Assembly: GCA_002305165.1 (NCBI GenBank)
Contig: DBQI01000065.1
Span: forward strand, 45,705-109,704
Reading direction: 5' to 3'
DNA length: 64,000 bases
DNA from: Armatimonadetes bacterium UBA1398
GTDB lineage: Bacteria; Armatimonadota; Zipacnadia; UBA1398
The translations under genes and the position numbers were made by a program. Positions 9,421-18,604 of this stretch are shown piece after piece (positions within the stretch are counted from its first letter, which is position 1; the number at the start of each line of letters is the position of its first letter). The notes below the pieces were generated by a model. The model was not told where the DNA came from and ran no database searches. It saw only the letters and a list, made by a program, of their open reading frames with translations.

Positions 9421-10160
9421 GCCAGTCCGAGACATGGAAGACCGTGGGCATCCTGGGGGGCATGGGCGCCGAGGCGGGCGTCGAGCTCGCCCACCGGCTG
9501 ATCACCCTCAGCGGCGCCCGCACGGACGCGGAGCAGATCCCGTGCCTGCTCTACACGAACCCGTGCATCCCCGACCGCACGGCGAACCTCCTCTATGGCG
9601 GGCCATCGCCGACCGAGGAACTCGTCCGCTCCCTCCAGGTGCTCATCGACTCGGGCGCGGAACTGCTCTGCATCCCGTGCAACACGGCCCACATCTGGCA
9701 CGAGACCCTCAGTGAGCGGGTGGATGTGCCCATCGTGCACATGATCCGGACGATGGCCGCGAACCATGACCGCAGCCTCGGCGAACGCGTCGGCGTGCTC
9801 TGCACCACCGGCCTCGTCCGGTTCGGGCTCTACCAGTCGGCCTGCGCGGAGCACGGTCTCGAGGCGCTCATGCCCACGGAGGATGAACTGGAACAGTACG
9901 TCATGCGGGCCATCTACGGCAGCCTGGACGAGGGGCTCGTCGGCCTCAAGGGCAGCAACAAGGGTGAGACCATCGTGGGGCTGATGTGGGAGGCGGCCCA
10001 GCGGCTGATCGCCCGGGGGGCGAGCGCCCTGTGGCTCGCGTGCACGGAGATCAGCCTCATCAAGGAGGAGCTCACCGCCCTGAGCCCCGTGCCCGTTGTC
10101 GATGCCATGGACTCCCTGGCCGAGGAACTCGTGCGGCAGGCGCGAAGGGCACGTGCATAG
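9417..10160 (+). CDS. Aspartate/glutamate racemase family protein
   Basis: A 247-residue cofactor-independent racemase of the Asp/Glu racemase superfamily. The N-terminus VGILGGMGAEAGVEL, the first catalytic cysteine in IPCNTAH (C88) and the second in LACTEISL (C209) are all intact, so it should be active. YTNPCIPDRT matches the aspartate racemase substrate loop. It uses an ATGA overlap with the P1 peptidase gene upstream. This pairing suggests conversion of a D- or beta-amino acid released by the peptidase, though the exact amino acid is not readable from the sequence. Cytoplasmic. Confidence 0.92.
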   Translation: MSQSETWKTVGILGGMGAEAGVELAHRLITLSGARTDAEQIPCLLYTNPCIPDRTANLLYGGPSPTEELVRSLQVLIDSGAELLCIPCNTAHIWHETLSERVDVPIVHMIRTMAANHDRSLGERVGVLCTTGLVRFGLYQSACAEHGLEALMPTEDELEQYVMRAIYGSLDEGLVGLKGSNKGETIVGLMWEAAQRLIARGASALWLACTEISLIKEELTALSPVPVVDAMDSLAEELVRQARRARA

Positions 10161-10173
10161 ACGGGAGGCCGCC

Positions 10174-11100
10174 ATGATGACCACTGCTTTGGCGCTGTTG
10201 GCCGCCACACTCGCGGCGCAGCCGGACGAGGCTCCGACGATGGTGCGCACCGAGGACATCCACATGCGCGACCCCTGGATCATGCCTCACGAGGATCGGT
10301 ACGTGCTGATCGGCACGACGGGCGACGCGTGGGGAGTCGAGGGCGGTGGGTTCGCCGTCTTCACGTCGACGGACCTGCGCGAGTGGACGCCCCATGGTCA
10401 AGCGCTGGAGCTGGACGATCCGCCGACATGGGCGGCCTACCAGTTCTGGGCGCCGGAGATGGTGGAGCGAAACGGCCGCTTCTATCTCTTCTACTCCGGG
10501 AACTCGGACCACACCCGCCGCGGCACGGGCGTCGCCACGGCCGACGGCCCGCTCGGGCCCTTCCGCAACCTCTCGAACCGCCCCATCACGCCTCTGGAGT
10601 GGGAGTGCCTCGATGGCCACCTCTTCCGGGACCTGGATGGCGCCGAGTACCTGATCTACGTCCACGAATGGGTGCAGTGCACCATCGGCGAGATGTGGAT
10701 CCAGCCCATCGCGGAGGACTACACCGCCCTCGTAGGCGAGTCCACCCTGCTGTTCAAGGGAGGCGATGCCGCCTGGTCCAACGAGGTGATCGACGGCCCC
10801 ATGATGGTGGTGCGCGACGGGAGGTACCATCTCTTCTGGTCGAGCTTCAATCCGCACACCACGGAGGGCGGGGCCTATTGCGTGGGCGTCGCGACCTCGG
10901 ACTCGCTCCTCGGACCGTACGTGCAGTCCGAAACGCCCCTCGTCGTGGGCGACGGCGGCCACAACTGCGTCTTCGAGGGGCCAGAGGGCAGGCTGTACAC
11001 GTGTTTCCATGCGCCGAACCGCTCGCCCGATGAGCGCGTCCGCATCCACGAACTGCTATACGAGCATGGCGCGTGGCGCCTGGGACCCGCGGTCGAGTAG
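10174..11100 (+). CDS. Secreted glycoside hydrolase-like protein (GH43-type five-bladed propeller)
   Basis: A 308-residue exported protein. The start at ATG 10174 follows GGGAGG and opens a signal peptide (MMTTALALLAATLAA). The rest looks like a GH43/GH32-clan beta-propeller: HMRDPWIM with the likely base Asp, FAVFTSTDLREWTPHG, YQFWAPEMVERNGRFYLFYSG, ECLDGHLFRDLDG with the pKa-modulating Asp, and WSNEVIDGPMMVVRDGRYHLFWS holding the candidate acid Glu. This family cleaves arabinose-, xylose- or galactose-containing glycans; the specific substrate is unknown. It lies 13 bases after the racemase gene and converges with pckA. Confidence 0.8.
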   Translation: MMTTALALLAATLAAQPDEAPTMVRTEDIHMRDPWIMPHEDRYVLIGTTGDAWGVEGGGFAVFTSTDLREWTPHGQALELDDPPTWAAYQFWAPEMVERNGRFYLFYSGNSDHTRRGTGVATADGPLGPFRNLSNRPITPLEWECLDGHLFRDLDGAEYLIYVHEWVQCTIGEMWIQPIAEDYTALVGESTLLFKGGDAAWSNEVIDGPMMVVRDGRYHLFWSSFNPHTTEGGAYCVGVATSDSLLGPYVQSETPLVVGDGGHNCVFEGPEGRLYTCFHAPNRSPDERVRIHELLYEHGAWRLGPAVE

Positions 11101-11120
11101 GGCCCCAGGGCCGAGACGCG

Positions 11121-12695
<1,575 letters not shown>

Positions 12696-12816
12696 GCGCA
12701 ACCCTCCAAATCCGATCGTCGATCGCTCTTACGTCCTAAAACGCAGTACCTATAAGAACGCAATCTGGACCTCAGCGCAAGTCCCTGCCGGCATCCTGTG
12801 CGCCCCCAAGGCGCTA

Positions 12817-12825
12817 TGCTACAAT
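12817..12825 (+). promoter_or_regulatory. Extended -10 promoter of the MFS transporter gene
   Basis: TGC-TACAAT forms a TGn-extended -10 hexamer 36 bases before the GTG start at 12862. No clear -35 hexamer lies 17 bases upstream, as expected for extended -10 promoters. The same TATGCTACA string recurs at 24875-24883. Confidence 0.5.
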
Positions 12826-12861
12826 CGCCCGACGCCCGATCTCATGGGGGAGCGAAGCGCT

Positions 12862-14139
12862 GTGCCAACCGAGCCAGGTATGCCGGAACCGCACCCACGG
12901 CGCGTGCATAGCGCGCGCCGGACGCGCCGCAACTTCCCCCTTATGTTTATCGATGCCCTGGGCTGGCCCCTCGGGTGGACGTTCATGTCACCTGAGACGA
13001 TACTCCCTGCCTTCGTCCTCCGCCTGACCGACTCGCCGATGGCCGTCTCCATGATACGCGTTGTCTACGCCGTCGGCATGTGGTTGCCGATTCTCTACGC
13101 GCCGAACCTGATCCGGCGGGTGAAATGGCGTGGCAAGTATGTCGCCATCGTGGGGATGGTCGAGCGGGCGCCCATGCTGGTCATCGGCCTCACCGCGCCG
13201 CTTCTGGCCGCTTCGAACCCGTCGGCAATGCTCGTGGTCTTCTTCGCATGCTGGCTGGTGCGGTCCGTATCGGAGGGGTTGAACCTCTCCGCTTACGCAT
13301 CCCTCCTGGATGAGAGCATCCCGGAGACCTACCGCGGCCGGCTCTGGGGCGTCTCCACAGGCATCAGCGCCGTTCTGGCGTTGCCCATCGGCTTCTGGAC
13401 GGCGCACTACCTGGCGACGCGCGGCTTCCCCCAGGGCTACGCGGACCTGTTCATCATCGGCTTCGTCATCCTGGCCGTGACCATCATCCCGCTCTGGTGG
13501 GTGCGCGAGGTTCGCGGAGGGAGACATGTGCCGGACGGCGGACGGGTGGGACTCGGCTCTCTGCGCCTGCTCCGGACTGATGAGACCTTCCGGCGCTTCA
13601 CCGCTATGTCCCTCGCCATCGCCTTCATCGACATGGCGGTGCCCTTCTACGCCGTCCACGCCCTCCGGACGTTCTCCCTGCCCGAATCCAGCATGGGACT
13701 GCTCGCGGGAGCGCAGGCGGCCGCCGCCTCGGTCGGATCCATCGCCCTCGGCATCGTCAGCGACCGGATCGGCTTCCGTGGGCCTCTGCGTGGGGCGCTC
13801 ATCCTGGGGTTCATGGCTCCCCTGGCCGCCTTCCTTGCCCCCGCGCCCTGGGCCATGTACCCGACCTTCGCCCTCCTCGGAGCGGCGCTGACAACCATCG
13901 TGATGTGCCGCTACAACATGCTGCTGGAGATCTGTCCCCGCGGCCGAGTGCCCGAGTATTCCGGAGTCTTCTACACCGTTCTGCAGCCCGCGTTCGCCCT
14001 GGCGCCCTTTTTGGGTAGTCTGGTCGCGCAGTACGTGGGTCTGAGGGCCGTGTTCATCCCCTCCATGGCCGCGGCCCTCGTGGCCCTTGCCCTACTCCGC
14101 CATGTGCCCGAGCCTCGGAGGACAGCGCCGGCGCCCTGA
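12862..14139 (+). CDS. Major facilitator superfamily transporter
   Basis: A 425-residue integral membrane protein with about 12 hydrophobic segments and the MFS-type charged loops (IRRVKWRGKYVA after the second helix, and VSDRIGFRGPLRGALI in the second half as the degenerate motif A repeat). Helix runs include MAVSMIRVVYAVGMWLPIL, MLVIGLTAPLLAA and MLVVFFACWLVRSV. It resembles the uncharacterised MFS proteins of planctomycete and Armatimonadota genomes rather than a named antiporter or sugar family. GTG 12862 is chosen, with GGGGGAG nine bases before; ATG 12844 or 12880 are alternatives. The substrate is unknown. The HAD gene follows 28 bases downstream and may be co-transcribed. Confidence 0.82.
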   Translation: MPTEPGMPEPHPRRVHSARRTRRNFPLMFIDALGWPLGWTFMSPETILPAFVLRLTDSPMAVSMIRVVYAVGMWLPILYAPNLIRRVKWRGKYVAIVGMVERAPMLVIGLTAPLLAASNPSAMLVVFFACWLVRSVSEGLNLSAYASLLDESIPETYRGRLWGVSTGISAVLALPIGFWTAHYLATRGFPQGYADLFIIGFVILAVTIIPLWWVREVRGGRHVPDGGRVGLGSLRLLRTDETFRRFTAMSLAIAFIDMAVPFYAVHALRTFSLPESSMGLLAGAQAAAASVGSIALGIVSDRIGFRGPLRGALILGFMAPLAAFLAPAPWAMYPTFALLGAALTTIVMCRYNMLLEICPRGRVPEYSGVFYTVLQPAFALAPFLGSLVAQYVGLRAVFIPSMAAALVALALLRHVPEPRRTAPAP

Positions 14140-14167
14140 GGGCGACGAGAGGATCAAGGAGCGCAAC

Positions 14168-14968
14168 ATGCCCAAGTACGACGTTCTCGCCATAGACATC
14201 GACGGCACCCTGCTCAACACGAACCACGAGATCCCGCCGGCTCATCTCGAGGCCGTCCGCGAGGCAGACGCCGCAGGGGTGCGCATCGTCCTCGCCTCGG
14301 GACGCATGCTACCCTCGGTGACCGTTGTCGGGGAGCAGATGGGGATCCGGCCCGGGCCCTGCGTGGGCTACAACGGGGGCCGGGTCTGCTCCGCTGAGAC
14401 GGGGGAGGTCCTGTTCCACGAGCCCGTCCCCGCCGACCTGGCCCAGGAGCTGGTGCGTCGCTTCACCGATCTGGGGATGCACATCAACTACTACCTCGAT
14501 GATGTGCTCTACGTGGATCACATCGAGCAGTGGGGCAATCTCTACTCATACCGGACCGGCTCGCAGCAGGTGCCCGTTGGGCCGCTCCGGCAGTTCGACG
14601 GGCGAACGCCCACCAAGATCCTCATCATCGACGACCCCGAGCGCATCAAGGGGATCTGCCCCGAGTTCCAGAGGGAGTTCGGGGATCGGCTCTATGTCAC
14701 CATCACCACGCCCGAGTACCTCGAGTTCATGAACAAGGCCGTGGATAAGGCCACGGGCGTGGCGGAGGCGGTGGCCTCGCTAGGAGTGCCTCGGGAGTGG
14801 ACCGCCGCCGTGGGCGACGCCCTGAACGACCAGCCCATGATCGAATGGGCGGGCCTGGGCTGCGCCATGGGCAACGCCGACCCGCCCGTGCTCGCCGCCG
14901 CCGACGTCGTCGCCCCCAGCAACGACGAGGACGGCCTCGCGTGGTTCATCAGGGAGTATGTGCTATAG
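14168..14968 (+). CDS. Cof-type HAD-superfamily phosphatase
   Basis: A 266-residue HAD hydrolase of the Cof/IIB class. Motif I is DIDGTLLN (nucleophile Asp and acid/base Asp), motif II is VLASGRM, motif III lysine is in MNKAVDKATGV, and motif IV is VGDALNDQPMI. The cap insert between motifs II and III fits the C2B type. Members dephosphorylate sugar phosphates, FMN or PLP, and the substrate cannot be assigned here. The ATG at 14168 has AAGGAG six bases upstream. It follows the MFS gene on the same strand. Cytoplasmic. Confidence 0.9.
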   Translation: MPKYDVLAIDIDGTLLNTNHEIPPAHLEAVREADAAGVRIVLASGRMLPSVTVVGEQMGIRPGPCVGYNGGRVCSAETGEVLFHEPVPADLAQELVRRFTDLGMHINYYLDDVLYVDHIEQWGNLYSYRTGSQQVPVGPLRQFDGRTPTKILIIDDPERIKGICPEFQREFGDRLYVTITTPEYLEFMNKAVDKATGVAEAVASLGVPREWTAAVGDALNDQPMIEWAGLGCAMGNADPPVLAAADVVAPSNDEDGLAWFIREYVL

Positions 14969-15001
14969 GGTTGCCCCTTGGAACCCCATATGCGCCTCGC
15001 G

Positions 15002-18000
15002 TCAGTGCTCCACCGCGGGCCAGTAGCGCGCCTCGTCGAAGTGCGGGCTCTTCCCCTCGGTGTGGCAGGTGAGGCATGTCTCCACCGTGAGCGGTTCGAG
15101 GATCTCGTGCCCCGTCTCCGTGGGCGGCCCGACCCGGTGGCAGGCGACACAGGTCACGTCCGGCAGCCGAGCCGCCTCGGGAACCAGGGGCGCAGCGGAG
15201 TGGCAGCTCCAGCAGTCGGGGTCGAACTCGCGGTCGAGGTCTCGCAGGGTCTGGGCCGCCCGGGCATGGGAAGTCGCCTGCCACTGTTCGAGCTGCTCGG
15301 CATGGCATGCCCCGCAGGTCTCTGGCTGGGCGGACTCGTCCGTCGCGGCCGCGAGGATGAGGTCTCGCTGCCCGGCTTGAACTCGCTCCTGGTACTCGGC
15401 GATGAGGCCGGCAACCTCGGGGCTATCGAGGATCTGCTCGTCCATGGGGATGAGATGGGGCTCGGCCGCGATGGGTCGCCCCTCGCCATCGAGCCGCAGG
15501 GTGATCCGCCCCACCCACTCGCCGTTACGCCCCGGGGCCACGATGTGGGTGTCCCCCACCCTGTCAGGCACCTGTAGCGACATCCCCTCATGGCCGCACA
15601 CGATCACATCGATGCCCGGCACATCCTCCGCGAGGCGTCGCGCGTCCTCCAGCATCCCGTGGAAGAGCACCACGATGACCGAAGCCGATGGCTTCAGGGA
15701 CGCGATCTCTCGGCGGGCCGCCTCGGTGGCATCGGTGATCTCGGCCCCCTTAGGCGCCGCCGTATCCCCGAAGGCGAAGACGCGGGGCGACGTAACGGCG
15801 ACGACACCGACGCGAACGCCGCGCCGCTCAATGAGCTTCGAGCGCGGCTCAGCGGAGCCCACGGCCACGTTGGCGGCCACATAGGGCAAAGGCGAGCCCT
15901 GGATCAAGGCCGCTAGCACGTCGACGCTGTAGGTGAAATCCTGGTCGCCGATGGCGATCGCGTCATACTCCATCGCCGCGTAAGCCCTCTGCAGGTACTC
16001 GAACTTGGTCCACTCAGGAGTCTCGGAGAACACGTCGCCGCTATCCACAAGGATGGAGGCGGGATACATGTCGCGCAGCTCGGCGAGGGCGCCCGCTTGC
16101 CGGCTCAACCCACCGTAAGGGTTGCCTGGGCAGCGGCAGGCCTCGAGCTGGCCGTTCGTGCTGCCGGTATAGAGGATCGTCAGCGAGGTGGGGGCCAAGC
16201 CGATGCGGTCGGCGACGGCGAGGGCCGCCTCCTGGCCGGCGATATCCGCGACTTCCCGGTTCTCGTAGAGGAGCAGACACTCGCCGTACACCCCAAGCTC
16301 AGCCTGAACCTGGGCGTCGGCGTAGAGGGCGTCCATCAGCGCCCTATCGCTCGTGGCCCTCTCGCGGATCTCATCGGGCTCCAGGCCCGCGCGGCGGAGG
16401 GGCACATCCCAGTAGCTGCTGTTCGCAGCCTCGATGCGGCTCCTGAGGTAGGTCGCCATGGCCTGACGGTGATCGCGCCAGATCACGGCTTGGCGGGCCG
16501 CCTCCTCAATCTCGGCAACCCCGCCCTGGGCCGCCAGGTTCCCCTCGGCCGTGATCGCCAGGGCCGGGTGAAGCTCCAGGGAGTAAGCGGCCCCCCCACC
16601 CGCGCGCTCGAGCAGCTCGAGCACCGTCGCGACCGACTCCTGAGCGGCTGCGTCGGAGCAGCGGTAGTAGATGTCCAGGCGGTCGGGTTGCCGCTCGCGA
16701 CCGACCATGAGGCCGGACACGGTGTTCTCGGGCCGGACCATGTAGTGGGTCCCGGTCTTCACGAGGCCACTGACGATCTGGTCCAGGTTGGGTCTCTGCT
16801 CGAGCTGCTCCGCAGGCAGGAAGAAGGCCGGCAGCCACTGGACGCCGCCCAGCTCGGCGAGGGCCTGGCCCTCCTCGCTCGCATACGTGACCTCCCGCGG
16901 CTGGAGGCCGGGGAGCAGGCCTCCAAGGTCGCTGACCAAGGCGCGGTGGCTGGTGAGCGAGGCGTCCTCGGAGCCCACGACGATCAGCTCCAGCGGCGTC
17001 GGGTCGGTGAACTCGCAGCGCGCGTCACCCGTGCCGGCGTCGCGGCAGTAGCCGAGCTGCCCTGGCCGGCGGCAGTCGCTGTGGGAGGCGCACTCGGGCA
17101 CCCCCGCGCAGGCCTCGCCGCGGAGGGCCTCGGGTAGGGTCCAACAGAGCGTTCGCAGGAGCGCGGGAGTTGCGTTGGCGCTCTCGTACTCGACGTTGTT
17201 GAGGTAGAGGGTCGGCGTTCCGGGGATCATGAACCGCCGCGCGCGATCCGCATGGGCCAGGAGCATGGTGGCCACCTCGTCGGAGCCCGCGAGTTCCATG
17301 ACCGCTCCGGGATCGAGCCCCTGGGCCTGCAGCACGGTGTCCGCCTCGACGGACGGCTGGAGGGCACGGAGGGAGGCGTAGCGCGCGACAGCATCCCGGC
17401 CGTAGAGGACCTGAATGGCGAGTTCGCGCCTCGCCTCGACGATCGCCGGGGGACCGAAGGTGGAGTAGAATTGACCCGCTTCGGCGTCGAAGTGAACCAC
17501 ATGCCAGCGCCGGAGCTCCACGCGCCCCTCGCCGAAGAGCCGCAGCGCCTCGCGCAGTTGGGGCTCCATCTCGACGCAGTAGCCGCAGCCCCACGCCGTG
17601 TAGTAGTCGAGCACGAGGCGCGGCGCGTCGATGGTGTCCTTGCGCTGCAGCCACTCCTCGACCCGCTGGGCCTGAGCGGGGTCATCGGGCACGCTCGGGT
17701 CGAGGGGAATCTCGCGGAGGCGGTACTCGGCCATCGCTCTGCCGTCGACCTTCAGATCGAGCTGCGATAGCGCTCGCGCCTCGAGGTTGAACTCCCCGAT
17801 GAGAGCGTCGCCCACCCTATCGATCAGTCCCCCTGGGCGGCGGTAGTGAGCGTTGATGAAGATGTCCACGCCCGGCACGGACTCTGCGAGGAGTCGGGTC
17901 CGGTCACTGCCCAGATGGGAGAGCACGACGACGAGGTCGACCTGGTCTCTCATCTCCTGCACAACCCGTGACACGCCCTCTATCGGGTCACCCACCTGGG

Positions 18001-18571
18001 CCCACAGGCCCTGGCGCGGATCGCCGAGGGCGTAGAGGTCCTGGGGCGTGGCCGCAGTGACGCCGATGCTGACGCCACCGACCTCGGTGATGAGGTACCG
18101 CTCCACCCCGGAGGCGGCCGCCGGTTCCTCTCCCATGTTGGCGGAAAGGAAGGGCGCAGCGCCGATCTCAGCGGCCCGGCGCAGGAACTCGGGCCCCCAC
18201 TGAAGCTCCTCATCGCCCACGGCGTAGGCTGCGTACCCCATGTCGGCGCAGGCCGCCAGATGGACCTCGGTCCGCTCTCGGTCGACGACGGGCCCCTCCG
18301 TGTACTCGTCGTAGGCGGTTCCGCCGAACTGGCCTCCCGCGTCCAACACGAGGGTGGGAGTGAACCCGTCGCGCCTCACCCGGTCCAGCGCATGCGCGCG
18401 GCGGGCGATGCCTCCGTCCTTGCTCACCACACACTCGCACGGCGTGACCAGGGAGTGCGTCTCGCCCGTGTACACGATGGTGATGTCCTTGACCTCAGCA
18501 GTGGAGCGCACCGAGAGGGTTAGCAGGAGCAAGCAGAGCGCAGGTGGCAGCGCCGCGCGGGTACGACTCAT
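15002..18571 (-). CDS. Giant secreted UshA-like / thioredoxin-like / multiheme cytochrome fusion
   Basis: A 1189-residue exported protein; the signal peptide has core PALCLLLLTLS. Residues 28-290 are a metallophosphoesterase-fold module (UshA/5'-nucleotidase-like). Residues 318-480 are a thioredoxin/DsbA-like module with CGYC at 329-332 and a cis-Pro loop IPGTPTLYL at 449-457. Residues 480-520 are cysteine-rich. Residues 524-780 look like further thioredoxin-fold and helical segments (WLPAFFLP at 579-586). Residues 796-1060 are a second UshA-like module. Residues 1080-1189 resemble cytochrome c554, with four CxxCH sites: CGACH 1086, CWSCH 1120, CVACH 1141, CLTCH 1166. Both phosphoesterase modules lack several usual metal ligands and carry C-x-C motifs (CEC 45-47, CRC 812-814). 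Probably a periplasmic or surface redox protein; substrate unknown. It follows the gene at 18605-19942 by 33 bases. Confidence 0.85.
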   Translation of the reverse strand: MSRTRAALPPALCLLLLTLSVRSTAEVKDITIVYTGETHSLVTPCECVVSKDGGIARRAHALDRVRRDGFTPTLVLDAGGQFGGTAYDEYTEGPVVDRERTEVHLAACADMGYAAYAVGDEELQWGPEFLRRAAEIGAAPFLSANMGEEPAAASGVERYLITEVGGVSIGVTAATPQDLYALGDPRQGLWAQVGDPIEGVSRVVQEMRDQVDLVVVLSHLGSDRTRLLAESVPGVDIFINAHYRRPGGLIDRVGDALIGEFNLEARALSQLDLKVDGRAMAEYRLREIPLDPSVPDDPAQAQRVEEWLQRKDTIDAPRLVLDYYTAWGCGYCVEMEPQLREALRLFGEGRVELRRWHVVHFDAEAGQFYSTFGPPAIVEARRELAIQVLYGRDAVARYASLRALQPSVEADTVLQAQGLDPGAVMELAGSDEVATMLLAHADRARRFMIPGTPTLYLNNVEYESANATPALLRTLCWTLPEALRGEACAGVPECASHSDCRRPGQLGYCRDAGTGDARCEFTDPTPLELIVVGSEDASLTSHRALVSDLGGLLPGLQPREVTYASEEGQALAELGGVQWLPAFFLPAEQLEQRPNLDQIVSGLVKTGTHYMVRPENTVSGLMVGRERQPDRLDIYYRCSDAAAQESVATVLELLERAGGGAAYSLELHPALAITAEGNLAAQGGVAEIEEAARQAVIWRDHRQAMATYLRSRIEAANSSYWDVPLRRAGLEPDEIRERATSDRALMDALYADAQVQAELGVYGECLLLYENREVADIAGQEAALAVADRIGLAPTSLTILYTGSTNGQLEACRCPGNPYGGLSRQAGALAELRDMYPASILVDSGDVFSETPEWTKFEYLQRAYAAMEYDAIAIGDQDFTYSVDVLAALIQGSPLPYVAANVAVGSAEPRSKLIERRGVRVGVVAVTSPRVFAFGDTAAPKGAEITDATEAARREIASLKPSASVIVVLFHGMLEDARRLAEDVPGIDVIVCGHEGMSLQVPDRVGDTHIVAPGRNGEWVGRITLRLDGEGRPIAAEPHLIPMDEQILDSPEVAGLIAEYQERVQAGQRDLILAAATDESAQPETCGACHAEQLEQWQATSHARAAQTLRDLDREFDPDCWSCHSAAPLVPEAARLPDVTCVACHRVGPPTETGHEILEPLTVETCLTCHTEGKSPHFDEARYWPAVEH

Positions 18572-18604
18572 GCGGGTGGTCCTTTGGCCCCGACGGCGTC
18601 GGGT

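Noticed and set aside
15002..18571. Calling the giant fusion a 5'-nucleotidase
   Set aside because: Key metal ligands are replaced in both phosphoesterase modules and the usual nucleotide-binding C-terminal domain is not evident, so that activity is not supported.
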